From: Cyclobacteriaceae bacterium
GTDB taxonomy: Bacteria; Bacteroidota; Bacteroidia; Cytophagales; Cyclobacteriaceae
DNA length: 8,746 nucleotides
Direction: 5' to 3'
NCBI GenBank assembly: GCA_015492915.1
Contig: WGED01000756.1
Location: forward strand, 1-8,746
The notes beneath the pieces are model-generated. The model was not told where the DNA came from and searched no databases. It saw only the letters and a program-made list of their open reading frames with translations. The first letter of the stretch is position 1. The number at the start of each line of letters is the position of its first letter. Positions 1-6,724 of the stretch are shown here, in pieces. The position numbers and the translations under genes are program-made.

Positions 1-26
1 GGCTCGGAGATGTGTATAAGAGACAG
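1..26. other. Residual Nextera/Tn5 sequencing adapter
   Basis: The first 26 bases match the 3' part of the Nextera read-2 transposase adapter. Bases 8-26 are the 19-bp Tn5 mosaic end AGATGTGTATAAGAGACAG, preceded by GGCTCGG. Genomic sequence begins at about base 27. This is a library artefact left at a contig end, not a transposon in the organism. It appends false codons to the truncated oxidoreductase gene that follows, so the bases should be trimmed. Confidence 0.97.
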
Positions 27-613
27 TAATCAAACTGATGGGAAGCGAGATCGTGGAAGTGTCCTCCGCCGGAGATCTCCGGAAAAACACGCCACCCGGG
101 TTTTCCCTTGAGCTCTTCGGATTTGGGTGGCAGGTGCAGCGTTACGTTCACTGTTTTGATATTGCCGATTGCCTGCATGTCGATCAGCTCTTTTATCTTC
201 ACGAAAAAAGGCAATGCCCTGCGGTAATACGCTACATACAGTGGCATCCCTGTTCGCTCACTTGCTTCGATCATCTGCCTGCATTCATCCGAATTGCGCG
301 CCATGGGCTTTTCCACATACACAGGCTTCCCTGCTTCCAGCGCCCTGATAGTGTGTTCGGCATGAGTATCGGGGGGCGTGGCGACATAAACGGCATTGAC
401 ATCGGGATCATTGATGAGCTTGTCGGCATCGTCATACCATTTCGGTACATTATGTCTGCGGGCGTAATCTGCAGCTTTTTCTCCATTTCGGCGCATCACT
501 GCCACCAGCTCTGAGTGCGGCACTTTCCGAAAGGCCGGGCCGCTCTTTTTTTCGGTCACATCACCACAGCCGATGATGCCCCATTTTACGTTTCCGTTTA
601 TTGTAAATGCCAT
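27..613 (-). CDS. Gfo/Idh/MocA-family NAD(P)-dependent oxidoreductase, C-terminus missing
   Basis: Reverse-strand reading from the ATG at 613 gives 195 complete codons before the adapter; no stop is reached because the contig ends. The N-terminal Rossmann fold is visible: GIIGCGDV at residues 12-19 is the dinucleotide-binding glycine motif, VATPPDTH at 77-84 follows, and EKPMA at 101-105 is the conserved EKP that carries the family's key lysine. GGGHFHDLASHQFD at 182-195 is the start of the substrate-domain signature, with the histidines typical of the active site. Family members are usually about 320-400 residues, so roughly half is present. They oxidise or reduce sugars, inositols and related polyols; the substrate cannot be told from this part. 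The neighbouring sialidase-like gene on the same strand fits a carbohydrate role. No Shine-Dalgarno sequence is seen before the start, and the truncation is technical rather than biological. Confidence 0.93.
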
Positions 614-690
614 GGTTAAATATTAAACCCAAAATTCTCAACAACCTTTCTATTCCGAGCTTAAATTACTTCAAAATCAGACGTTTCACT

Positions 691-779
691 CACGTTTGAT
701 TCGTCACCATAAAAGTACATTATGCCTCCTCATCAAACGTGCTGATTTTCTTCCCGCCATGCGGGACAAGTTGTACTTT
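691..779. repeat. Interlocking inverted repeats upstream of the oxidoreductase gene
   Basis: CACGTTTGAT (691-700) is perfectly inverted as ATCAAACGTG (732-741), ten bases with a 31-base spacer. A second inverted pair, AAAGTACA (712-719) and TGTACTTT (772-779), interlocks with it in the order A-B-A'-B', which as RNA would be a pseudoknot topology. A third small stem, TCCCGC / GCGGGA with loop CAT (752-766), sits inside the second pair. The block lies about 80-170 bases upstream of the oxidoreductase start. It could be paired operator half-sites, a structured leader or chance; the 10-base pair is the least likely to be chance. Confidence 0.5.
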
Positions 780-911
780 AACCTCTCATTACGAAATCCT
801 GGTGATAATTCTGGGTTAAAAATAAACAACAAAATTCTATGAAAAGAAAGCAATTTTTAGCTAGTCGTCACAGGCAATGTAAAAATTCGGAAAATTACTC
901 ATTGCAGATTT

Positions 912-967
912 AAAAGGGTTTTTACGAGCCCGTCTGTGTGACCTTTTTATATAATCACCAAAAACCC
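912..967 (-). terminator. Possible intrinsic terminator after the sialidase-like gene
   Basis: Read on the minus strand, GGGTTTTT (967-960) is followed 36 bases later by its complement AAAAACCC (923-916), then a short T-run (915-912). It starts 11 bases after the stop codon of the sialidase-like gene, where a terminator is expected. The stem is A/T-rich and the loop is long, though a short nested GTGA/TCAC pair would shorten it, so this is a weak call. Confidence 0.3.
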
Positions 968-978
968 ATGATCTTTAA

Positions 979-2010
979 TCAGTTCAGCTTATTGTATGGG
1001 ATTTTGGTGAAATATATCGCCGTTTTGCCTTGGTGGCTTGAATGAAACGTCATCCATATATAGCCGCCGATTGATACCATACCGGGACAGCCTGTATCCC
1101 CTCCGCTGGTCAGGCGCATAATCTCATGGAAATTGAGGTCTTCTTTTCCGAGCATAAGCGCTACGTAAGCACCATTTTCATCAATCATCCTCATGCCGAT
1201 CACAATTTTGTTAATCGGGATTAATTCAAAATCAGGTGCGAAGAGGCTGAAATTGAGTTTTTCCCATGACCATTCGGTGTAAGGTGGTTTAGATTTGCCG
1301 AACAGGCCTGATTTGTCTTCACTGTCTCTTCTCAGAAGCATCATCATTTCATCCCTGGCGGCAAAACCAATGGTCGCTTTATTCGGAGCACCATCTGCTT
1401 TTAGATCGGAGATCATTTCCAATTCGATGCCCTTGCCTGTCTTTACCAGCCATGCCTGCGATTGGTCTGTCATCCCGTTTTCATCGACAGAATAAGCCAC
1501 CCCGTAGCCTGTCTTATCGTGCCAGCTAAGCCGCCACAATCTTTTAAAATTGCCATCGAAATTTACATATTCAACAGGCTCCGGCATCGAAAATTTCTTT
1601 CCGGCGCCATCGGAAATTGAGTAGTAGGTCTTAAATTCGATCAGTTTGCCGTTATCCACTTTCGCACCGTCCATCAGGATCAATAGTTTATTTTTTGATG
1701 TGACTGCCAGCTTAGGGTCTCTCAGATCCAATCCCTTTATTTCAATCAGGGCAACCGGTTCCCAGTACTCACTGTCATTGGATGATAAAATCCTTATTTT
1801 CCCATGGTCTCCCGCCTTTTCTCCAGGTGCGGAAGCGCCTTCGCGAAAAGCGATGAACAGCTTATCCCGGAAGTAGGCAATATCGGGACACGAACTGTAT
1901 GGCGCCGCATCGTATATTTTTTTGATCACAATCGGGTCCTGCCCTAAGAGGCCTGGTGTGTTCGCGATCTGGATTATGACAAAAAGTGATAATGCGAAGA
2001 TATTTTTCAT
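979..2010 (-). CDS. Secreted sialidase-like (BNR/Asp-box-type) six-bladed beta-propeller protein
   Basis: A 343-residue protein. It begins with a signal peptide: MK, a hydrophobic stretch at about residues 4-20, and likely cleavage near LLG-Q at about 23-24. There is no lipobox cysteine, so export to the periplasm or outside is expected rather than lipidation. Conserved pieces match a family usually labelled exo-alpha-sialidase: SCPDIAYF near the mature N-terminus, AFREG at about 54-58, KIRILSSNDSEYW at about 71-83 (degenerate Asp box), DLRDPKL at about 95-101, and a C-terminal GCPGM...SSHQGKTAIY block at about 307-333. A second Asp-box-like stretch is SISDGAGKKF. True sialidase activity is not shown; the full catalytic Arg triad and Tyr/Glu pair cannot be assigned by eye, so the substrate is unknown. 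I chose the ATG at 2010, which opens directly into the signal peptide; a TTG at 2019 would add only MSD. TTAGTTTG (2048-2041) is a weak -7 promoter match. Confidence 0.75.
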   Translation of the reverse strand: MKNIFALSLFVIIQIANTPGLLGQDPIVIKKIYDAAPYSSCPDIAYFRDKLFIAFREGASAPGEKAGDHGKIRILSSNDSEYWEPVALIEIKGLDLRDPKLAVTSKNKLLILMDGAKVDNGKLIEFKTYYSISDGAGKKFSMPEPVEYVNFDGNFKRLWRLSWHDKTGYGVAYSVDENGMTDQSQAWLVKTGKGIELEMISDLKADGAPNKATIGFAARDEMMMLLRRDSEDKSGLFGKSKPPYTEWSWEKLNFSLFAPDFELIPINKIVIGMRMIDENGAYVALMLGKEDLNFHEIMRLTSGGDTGCPGMVSIGGYIWMTFHSSHQGKTAIYFTKIPYNKLN

Positions 2011-2288
2011 GTCGGACAAATCTTATTGAAAACGGAGTGCCAAACTAATAATTTCGGAGGATATAACAGGACGGGCTATCCATATTTTATTTCCGATAGT
2101 GAGATTGGTGCCATGAAAAAATGGTAATTCTTCTTTATTGATCTGACAACAGGGGGCGGGTGATCATGGTTGTGTCCGGTATGATGCCGAATGGAATAAT
2201 AATCATAAATTCATGACACGGTATCAGCGACTTCAGGAATTTTAGTTAATTTTTCAAGAATTTTATTAATAACCTGATCGAATAAAAA
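2011..2288. other. Divergent intergenic region, sialidase-like gene / aldo-keto reductase
   Basis: This 278-bp gap separates two genes pointing away from each other, so both promoters should lie here. I see no gene. It contains a tandem repeat next to the aldo/keto reductase (2232-2270) and only weak promoter-like matches: TTAGTTTG on the minus strand at 2048-2041 and TAATTTTT on the plus strand at 2247-2254. Neither has a correctly spaced TTG. Confidence 0.55.
2232..2270. repeat. Imperfect 21-bp-period tandem repeat before the aldo/keto reductase
   Basis: TTCAGGAATTTTAGTTAAT (2232-2250) recurs as TTCAAGAATTTTATTAAT (2253-2270). The copies differ by one substitution and one missing base, and their starts are 21 bp apart, two turns of the helix. 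The second copy ends 18 bp before the ATG at 2289. Two same-face copies would suit a DNA-binding regulator, but slippage in A/T-rich DNA is equally possible. Confidence 0.55.
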
Positions 2289-3248
2289 ATGAAATATACC
2301 AAACTCGGAAAAACAGACCTTGAAATTTCTACTGTAGGTTTCGGCGCCTGGGGTATCAGCGGCAGAGACTGGGGCAAAACGGACGACAGGGAATCCATGC
2401 GAGCCCTGCATGCGGCGCTTGACAGGGGCGTCACATTCATCGACACGGCAGATACTTACGGCTCGGGGCATTCGGAGGAGTTGATTGCCGGAGTTCTCAA
2501 AGAGCGCGGGAATGCTGATAATATTGTCATCGCCACGAAAGCGGGCAATAATTTTTATCCTTACCTAAACGAAAATCAGGTCATAACACCCGGTAATCCC
2601 GATTATTCGAAAAAGCACCTGATTTTCGCGGCCGAACAGAGCATCAAAAGGCTGGGTGTGGAGGCGCTTGATATCCTGCAGTTGCACAGCCCTGACCTGG
2701 ATATCCTCGAACGGGATGAACCTTGGGAGGCGCTCGAAGCACTGAAGAAATCGGGCAAGATCAGACATGCAGGGTGGAGTGTGCAGTCATTTCAGGAGAC
2801 GACACAGGCTCATATCCTGGAAAGGCATCACGAACTCATTGATGTTATACAGGTGCGATACAACCTGCTCGAACGTGAGGCTGAAAATGTCCTTTTCCCC
2901 ATGGCCTTGAAATACAATACGGGTGTGATCGTGCGGATTCCGATCCTGTTCGGTGTGCTGGCAGGTAAGTTTAACCGCGACAGCCGATTTGGCGAGGACG
3001 ATCACCGGAGTTTCAATCTCTCGCCGGATAAACTCGAAAAATATCTTATACAGCTCGAAAAGATGAAGCCGTTTTTCGAAAAGCACAAAAACTACAGCAT
3101 GGCGCAACTGAGTTTGCGGTTTTGTATCGCGCATCCCGCAGCACACGTTGTGATACCCGGGATGAAAACATTGAAACAGGTAGAGGAGAATGTTGTGGCC
3201 TCTGACCTGGATTTTATCAGCTATGAGGACTTTCCCAGGATCGATTGA
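2289..3248 (+). CDS. Aldo/keto reductase family oxidoreductase
   Basis: A 319-residue NADPH-dependent aldo/keto reductase, the normal full length for this (alpha/beta)8-barrel superfamily. It reduces carbonyls on aldehydes, ketones or sugars, or runs the reverse reaction. The N-terminus MKYTKLGKTDLEISTVGFG is typical. The catalytic tetrad is complete: Asp52 and Tyr57 (FIDTADTYGSG), Lys84 (IATKAGN) and His133 (LQLHSPD). The cofactor-binding C-terminal block VIPGMKTLKQVEEN is at 288-301. No signal peptide is present, so it is cytoplasmic. The start lacks a Shine-Dalgarno sequence and is preceded by GAATAAAAA, a common Bacteroidota pattern. The substrate cannot be deduced; the divergent sialidase-like gene and nearby Gfo/Idh gene hint at sugar metabolism. 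It converges on corA with 24 bp between the two stop codons and no recognisable terminator hairpin. Confidence 0.95.
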   Translation: MKYTKLGKTDLEISTVGFGAWGISGRDWGKTDDRESMRALHAALDRGVTFIDTADTYGSGHSEELIAGVLKERGNADNIVIATKAGNNFYPYLNENQVITPGNPDYSKKHLIFAAEQSIKRLGVEALDILQLHSPDLDILERDEPWEALEALKKSGKIRHAGWSVQSFQETTQAHILERHHELIDVIQVRYNLLEREAENVLFPMALKYNTGVIVRIPILFGVLAGKFNRDSRFGEDDHRSFNLSPDKLEKYLIQLEKMKPFFEKHKNYSMAQLSLRFCIAHPAAHVVIPGMKTLKQVEENVVASDLDFISYEDFPRID

Positions 3249-3272
3249 TTTTCGGAGATACTTGTTATGAGC

Positions 3273-4202
3273 TTAGAACCACCGTTTTCTTCTGAATAAA
3301 ACAACGCCGAGTACTGATAACAACAACGATAGTGCGATAATTGCCGGCATGGCCATCATGGAATTTTCCATATAATTGGGCACGTTCATACCAAAAATGC
3401 TTGCGATGAGCGTCGGTATCATCAGGATAATGGAGATGAGTGTCAGTTGCTTCATTACGTCGTTCAGGTTGTTGGAGATCACCGAGGCGAAGGCATCCAT
3501 CATCCCGCTCTGGATATCGGAGTATATTTGAGCCATGGCCAGCGCCTGTTTGTTCTCAATGATCACGTCGTCGAGCAGGTCTTCGTTGATTTCAGTAGTA
3601 ATTCTTTTGGAGGTACGCAGCCTCGAAAGCACCATCTCGTTGGCTTTGAGAGAAGTAATGAAATAGACAAGGCATTTCTCCATTTTCAGCAGCTTGTTCA
3701 GCTCTCTGTTTTTGATTGATTTCTCAAGGTCCTGTTCGATCATGGAAGTCTGGCGGTTGATGTTTTTGAGATATTTCATGTAAATGTTGGAAGCACGCAG
3801 AAAGAGGCGCAGAATGAAGTTGATACTATCAGTCTGATGCATGTCGTGCTTTTTGAATAGAGTATTATTGTCGGGCGGCAACACCTCATTCTTTTTGCCG
3901 CAAAGTGTCAGCGTGAAATGCTCCGACATAAAAATGCCTACAGGAATAGTATGAAACGGCACACCGTTGTTTTGCTCCCGAATAGGTATGCGCATGATTA
4001 CCAGCGTCCATTCGTCGTCGAACTCCACACGCGATCGCTCGTCGGGGTCAAGGATATCGTTGATGACATCGCTGGGAATATGAAAAACGGATGATAATCG
4101 CTGAATTTCTTCGGAGGAGGGTTGTACTACATTTATCCAGCAGCCTTTTTCAATTTTGGTAAGTTCCTCGTACCCGCCAAAAGTTTTGCAAATCCTGATC
4201 AT
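3273..4202 (-). CDS. corA: CorA-family magnesium/divalent cation transporter
   Basis: A 309-residue inner-membrane protein of the CorA metal-ion transporter family, which forms pentameric channels for Mg2+ (some members carry Co2+, Ni2+ or Zn2+). The large cytoplasmic N-terminal domain (1 to about 250) includes the long charged helices of the funnel (about 140-250). Transmembrane segment 1 (about 252-270) ends in the signature GMN at 271-273 (IFGMNVPNYMEN). Segment 2 spans about 283-303, and the protein ends in the basic RRKRWF tail usual for the family. All expected parts are present. The ATG at 4202 is fixed by a perfect AAGGAGG five bases upstream. The leader can fold into two competing structures, one of which hides that site (separate entries), so expression may be controlled at translation. 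The gene is divergent from the helicase gene. Confidence 0.95.
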   Translation of the reverse strand: MIRICKTFGGYEELTKIEKGCWINVVQPSSEEIQRLSSVFHIPSDVINDILDPDERSRVEFDDEWTLVIMRIPIREQNNGVPFHTIPVGIFMSEHFTLTLCGKKNEVLPPDNNTLFKKHDMHQTDSINFILRLFLRASNIYMKYLKNINRQTSMIEQDLEKSIKNRELNKLLKMEKCLVYFITSLKANEMVLSRLRTSKRITTEINEDLLDDVIIENKQALAMAQIYSDIQSGMMDAFASVISNNLNDVMKQLTLISIILMIPTLIASIFGMNVPNYMENSMMAMPAIIALSLLLSVLGVVLFRRKRWF

Positions 4203-4204
4203 TT

Positions 4205-4254
4205 CGGCCTCCTTATGTTATCAACTGTAAGGAAGCCGTACTGGCGCCTTACAG
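4205..4254 (-). promoter_or_regulatory. Candidate cis-acting RNA switch in the corA leader
   Basis: Two mutually exclusive stems can be read in the minus-strand RNA. Stem A pairs CUGUAAGG (4254-4247) with CCUUACAG (4232-4225), eight perfect pairs, with an inner GCC/GGC (4245-4243 / 4237-4235) closing a 5-base loop. Stem B pairs CGGCUUCCUUA (4238-4228) with UAAGGAGGCCG (4215-4205): ten Watson-Crick pairs plus one G-U, with a 12-base loop. Stem B buries the whole Shine-Dalgarno site. Both stems use the strand 4237-4228, so only one can form. Stem A would leave corA translatable and stem B would shut it off. I do not recognise a known riboswitch aptamer; the trigger (Mg2+, temperature, a protein, ribosome occupancy) is unknown. 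The stem A palindrome could instead be a DNA operator. Confidence 0.55.
4208..4214 (-). promoter_or_regulatory. Perfect Shine-Dalgarno site of corA
   Basis: On the minus strand AAGGAGG (4214-4208) precedes the corA ATG with a 5-base spacer (CCGAA). It is the only strong Shine-Dalgarno site among the genes here: the aldo/keto reductase, helicase, DUF4290 and murA starts lack a properly spaced one. Bacteroidota ribosomes are known to use this signal little, so its strength suggests a special role. Confidence 0.85.
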
Positions 4255-4368
4255 CGGGGTTAAAAAATATGAGCAACAATGATACGGGCCTTCGTCCATA
4301 ACTTTGATTTTGCAACAGCTCTGTAAGTTAATTTTATTTTTTGAAAAATAATGACGGTAATACCATTT

Positions 4369-4406
4369 TTTGCCTTGTAGCAATGGGATATATATTCGTA
4401 ACTTTC
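4369..4406 (+). promoter_or_regulatory. Possible promoter(s) of the pcrA operon
   Basis: Two overlapping matches to the Bacteroidota pattern TTG / TAnnTTTG lie just before the helicase start. TTG at 4370-4372 is followed after 18 bp by TATATTCG (4391-4398), and TTG at 4375-4377 is followed after 21 bp by TAACTTTC (4399-4406). Each -7 element has one mismatch to TAnnTTTG. Either would give a leader of about 10-25 bases. This is motif matching by eye only. Confidence 0.35.
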
Positions 4407-4426
4407 GGGCTGACTAAAAACTGGAG

Positions 4427-6682
4427 ATGGAATATCTGGAAAGCCTGAATGAACCGCAGCGGGAAGGGGTCATAAACACCGAAGGACCTTGTATGATCAT
4501 TGCCGGGGCCGGCTCCGGCAAAACACGTGTGCTTACTTTCAGGATCGCTCACCTGATGCATTCCAATGGGGTCGATCCTTTCAATATCATGGCGCTCACC
4601 TTTACCAACAAAGCCGCCAAAGAGATGAAAGAGCGCATCGAAAAGGTGGTCGGCAGCGATGCGAGAAACCTGTGGATGGGGACTTTCCACTCCGTATTTC
4701 TGCGGATACTGAGGCGTGAGGCTGATTTATTAGGCTATCCATCGAGCTTTTCAGTGTATGATACCGATGATTCGAAAACATTGCTGAGGCAGATTATCAA
4801 AGAACTGCAACTCGACGATAAAGTATATAAGCCCAATGTGGTATTCAACCGCATTTCGGGCGCCAAAAATAAGCTGATCTCCTGGCAGGAATATGTTAAC
4901 AATCCGCAAATAAGGGCTGATGATGAGCTGGCTATGCGGCCACGGATGGGCGAATTGTACAAAACCTATAGCGATCGGTGCTTCAAAGCGTCTGCCATGG
5001 ATTTTGATGATCTTTTGTTCAATACGAATGTGCTCTTTCGCGATCATCCCGAAGTGCTGCACAAGTATCAGCATCGCTTCAGATATATCCTCGTTGATGA
5101 GTACCAGGACACCAATTATTCCCAATATCTCATAACCAAAAAGCTGGCTGCCGTACATCAGAACATCTGCGTGGTGGGTGATGATGCACAGAGTATTTAT
5201 GCTTTCCGCGGTGCGGATATCCGTAATATCCTCAACTTTGAAAAGGACTACCCCGACCTGAAGGTGATCAGGCTGGAGCAGAATTACCGTTCTACCAAGG
5301 TCATCGTCAATGCGGCCAATTCCGTGATCGCCAATAACAAGGCTCAATTGAAAAAGGAGGTATGGACAGCCAATGACGAGGGAGAGCTTATCGAATTGCT
5401 CAGGGCAAATTCTGACAATGAAGAGGCTCGGCTCGTGGCTACCTCTATCTTTGAACAAAAGCTCAATCATCAGATCAAAAACAATGAGATTGCGGTGCTT
5501 TATCGTACCAATTCTCAATCAAGGGCTATAGAAGAAGCCCTGCGGCGGTCTAACATCAAATATAAGATCATCGGCGGTCTTTCTTTCTATCAGCGCAAAG
5601 AGATCAAGGATCTTTTGTCCTATCTCCGTTTTGTGATCAATCAGAATGACGAGCAGGCGCTGCGACGGATCATCAATCTGCCCAAGCGCGGCATAGGTCA
5701 GGGAACCATTGACAAAATTGTGGTCGCGGCCGACCAGCACCAGGTGTCTCTCTGGGATGTGGTAAGCAATGTGATGCGGTACCTTAACGGTCGTATTACC
5801 AATACAGTTGATCAGTTTGCCACCATGATTAAAAGCTTCATGGCAGTGGTAAAGAAAAAAGACGCCTATGAGGCGGCGAGCTATATCGCTAAGCATTCGG
5901 GATTGTTGCGTGAGCTCTATGAGGACAAGACAATTGAAGGGCTCAACAGATATGAGAACGTACAGGAACTACTCAATGCCATCAAAGAATTTGTCGATAA
6001 CAAAGAAATTGAGGACAAAAGTTTGGATACCTTTCTGCAGGAGGTAGCGCTCATCACCAGTGTGGATGAAGATACTGATGACGATGAGGAAAAGGTGACG
6101 CTCATGACCATTCACATGGCCAAAGGCCTTGAATTTAAAGTTGTTTATCTCGTTGGTATGGAAGAGGACTTGTTTCCTTCACAAATGATGCTGACGAGCC
6201 GGGAAGACCTGGAGGAGGAGCGCAGGTTGTTTTATGTGGCTATTACGAGGGCCAAGCAGAAATTATTTCTCTCTTATGCCAATACCAGATACCGGTTCGG
6301 CCATCTCAAAAGTTGTGAACCGAGTCGCTTTTTGGATGAAGTGGACCCGTCTTGCATCAAGGTGAATAAGAAAGTTTCACAACCGGTGGAAATGCCCAGG
6401 CAAACTTCGCATTATGCGAAATCACTGGTTTCGGGCATGAAAAAGGAGAGCAAACCGGCACAGAACAACATGTATACGCACAAGCCGTCGCCGGACTTTG
6501 CACCAAGTGATACGAGCAACCTGAAAGAAGGTATGCGGGTAGAGCATCCTAAGTTTGGCTTTGGTAAAGTGGTGGCAATGGATGTGGGCGGAGCGAGCAG
6601 AAAAGCAAAGGTTATGTTTGATAATTTTGGAGAAAAAACATTATTGCTTAGCTTTGCCAAGCTAAAGATTCATTCTACATAA
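4427..6682 (+). CDS. pcrA: ATP-dependent DNA helicase, PcrA/UvrD type (superfamily 1A)
   Basis: A 751-residue 3'-5' DNA helicase, full length for PcrA/UvrD, acting in nucleotide-excision and mismatch repair, replication-fork upkeep and removal of RecA or stalled RNA polymerase. All superfamily 1A motifs are present: Q motif LNEPQREGV (7-15), Walker A AGAGSGKT (26-33), motif Ia TFTNKAAKEM (58-67), Walker B VDEYQDTN (223-230), motif III VGDDAQSIYAFRGA (250-263), motif IV RLEQNYRS (282-289), motif V TIHMAKGLEF (561-570) and motif VI EERRLFYVAITRAK (597-610). A basic/polar linker (about 645-697) leads to a Tudor-like C-terminal domain (about 698-748: GMRVEHPKFGFGKV...), which in PcrA/UvrD contacts RNA polymerase. 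An acidic run (DEDTDDDEE, 547-555) sits just before motif V. It is the first gene of a co-directional block with DUF4290 and murA. UvrD and PcrA cannot be separated by eye; the Tudor-like tail is shared. Confidence 0.97.
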   Translation: MEYLESLNEPQREGVINTEGPCMIIAGAGSGKTRVLTFRIAHLMHSNGVDPFNIMALTFTNKAAKEMKERIEKVVGSDARNLWMGTFHSVFLRILRREADLLGYPSSFSVYDTDDSKTLLRQIIKELQLDDKVYKPNVVFNRISGAKNKLISWQEYVNNPQIRADDELAMRPRMGELYKTYSDRCFKASAMDFDDLLFNTNVLFRDHPEVLHKYQHRFRYILVDEYQDTNYSQYLITKKLAAVHQNICVVGDDAQSIYAFRGADIRNILNFEKDYPDLKVIRLEQNYRSTKVIVNAANSVIANNKAQLKKEVWTANDEGELIELLRANSDNEEARLVATSIFEQKLNHQIKNNEIAVLYRTNSQSRAIEEALRRSNIKYKIIGGLSFYQRKEIKDLLSYLRFVINQNDEQALRRIINLPKRGIGQGTIDKIVVAADQHQVSLWDVVSNVMRYLNGRITNTVDQFATMIKSFMAVVKKKDAYEAASYIAKHSGLLRELYEDKTIEGLNRYENVQELLNAIKEFVDNKEIEDKSLDTFLQEVALITSVDEDTDDDEEKVTLMTIHMAKGLEFKVVYLVGMEEDLFPSQMMLTSREDLEEERRLFYVAITRAKQKLFLSYANTRYRFGHLKSCEPSRFLDEVDPSCIKVNKKVSQPVEMPRQTSHYAKSLVSGMKKESKPAQNNMYTHKPSPDFAPSDTSNLKEGMRVEHPKFGFGKVVAMDVGGASRKAKVMFDNFGEKTLLLSFAKLKIHST

Positions 6683-6724
6683 GCCGCAGAAAATCTCACC
6701 GATTATTTTAATTTTTAAATTTTT

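Larger units (their letters stand above)
614..978. other. 365-bp gene-free gap with inverted repeats
   Basis: No reading frame here looks coding. The gap is A/T-rich and separates two minus-strand genes, so it should hold the 3' end of the sialidase-like transcript (right side) and the promoter and leader of the oxidoreductase (left side). It contains the interlocking inverted repeats at 691-779 and the possible terminator at 912-967, listed separately. I found no convincing Bacteroidota promoter. The nearest match to TAnnTTTG on the minus strand is GAATTTTG, about 18 bases before the ATG, and it lacks a partner TTG at the right distance. Bases 781-900 show nothing I can name. Confidence 0.6.

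Noticed and set aside
1..26. A transposon end in the genome
   Set aside because: The sequence is the engineered hyperactive Tn5 mosaic end plus Nextera primer sequence at a contig terminus, so it comes from library preparation.
38..514. Plus-strand reading frame of 158 codons
   Set aside because: It lies opposite the Gfo/Idh/MocA gene, whose motifs (GxGxxx, EKP, GGGHFHD) are clear on the minus strand; this frame encodes nothing recognisable.
2008..2019. TTG start at 2019 for the sialidase-like gene
   Set aside because: The ATG at 2010 opens directly into a good signal peptide; the three extra residues from the TTG add nothing to it.
3249..3272. Shared terminator between the convergent aldo/keto reductase and corA genes
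   Set aside because: The 24-bp gap has no inverted repeat or T-run that I can pair.
4225..4254. The corA leader hairpin as an intrinsic terminator
   Set aside because: On the minus strand it is followed by UUGAUAAC, not a U-run. On the plus strand it is followed by CGGGG, so it does not fit either way.
4205..4327. A known Mg2+ riboswitch (M-box) in the corA leader
   Set aside because: I see none of the M-box conserved sequence and the leader looks too short for its three-helix fold; the candidate switch is reported without a class name.
4751..5518. Minus-strand reading frame of 255 codons inside the helicase gene
   Set aside because: It is antisense to the conserved motifs of PcrA/UvrD and has no family signature; it is a shadow frame.
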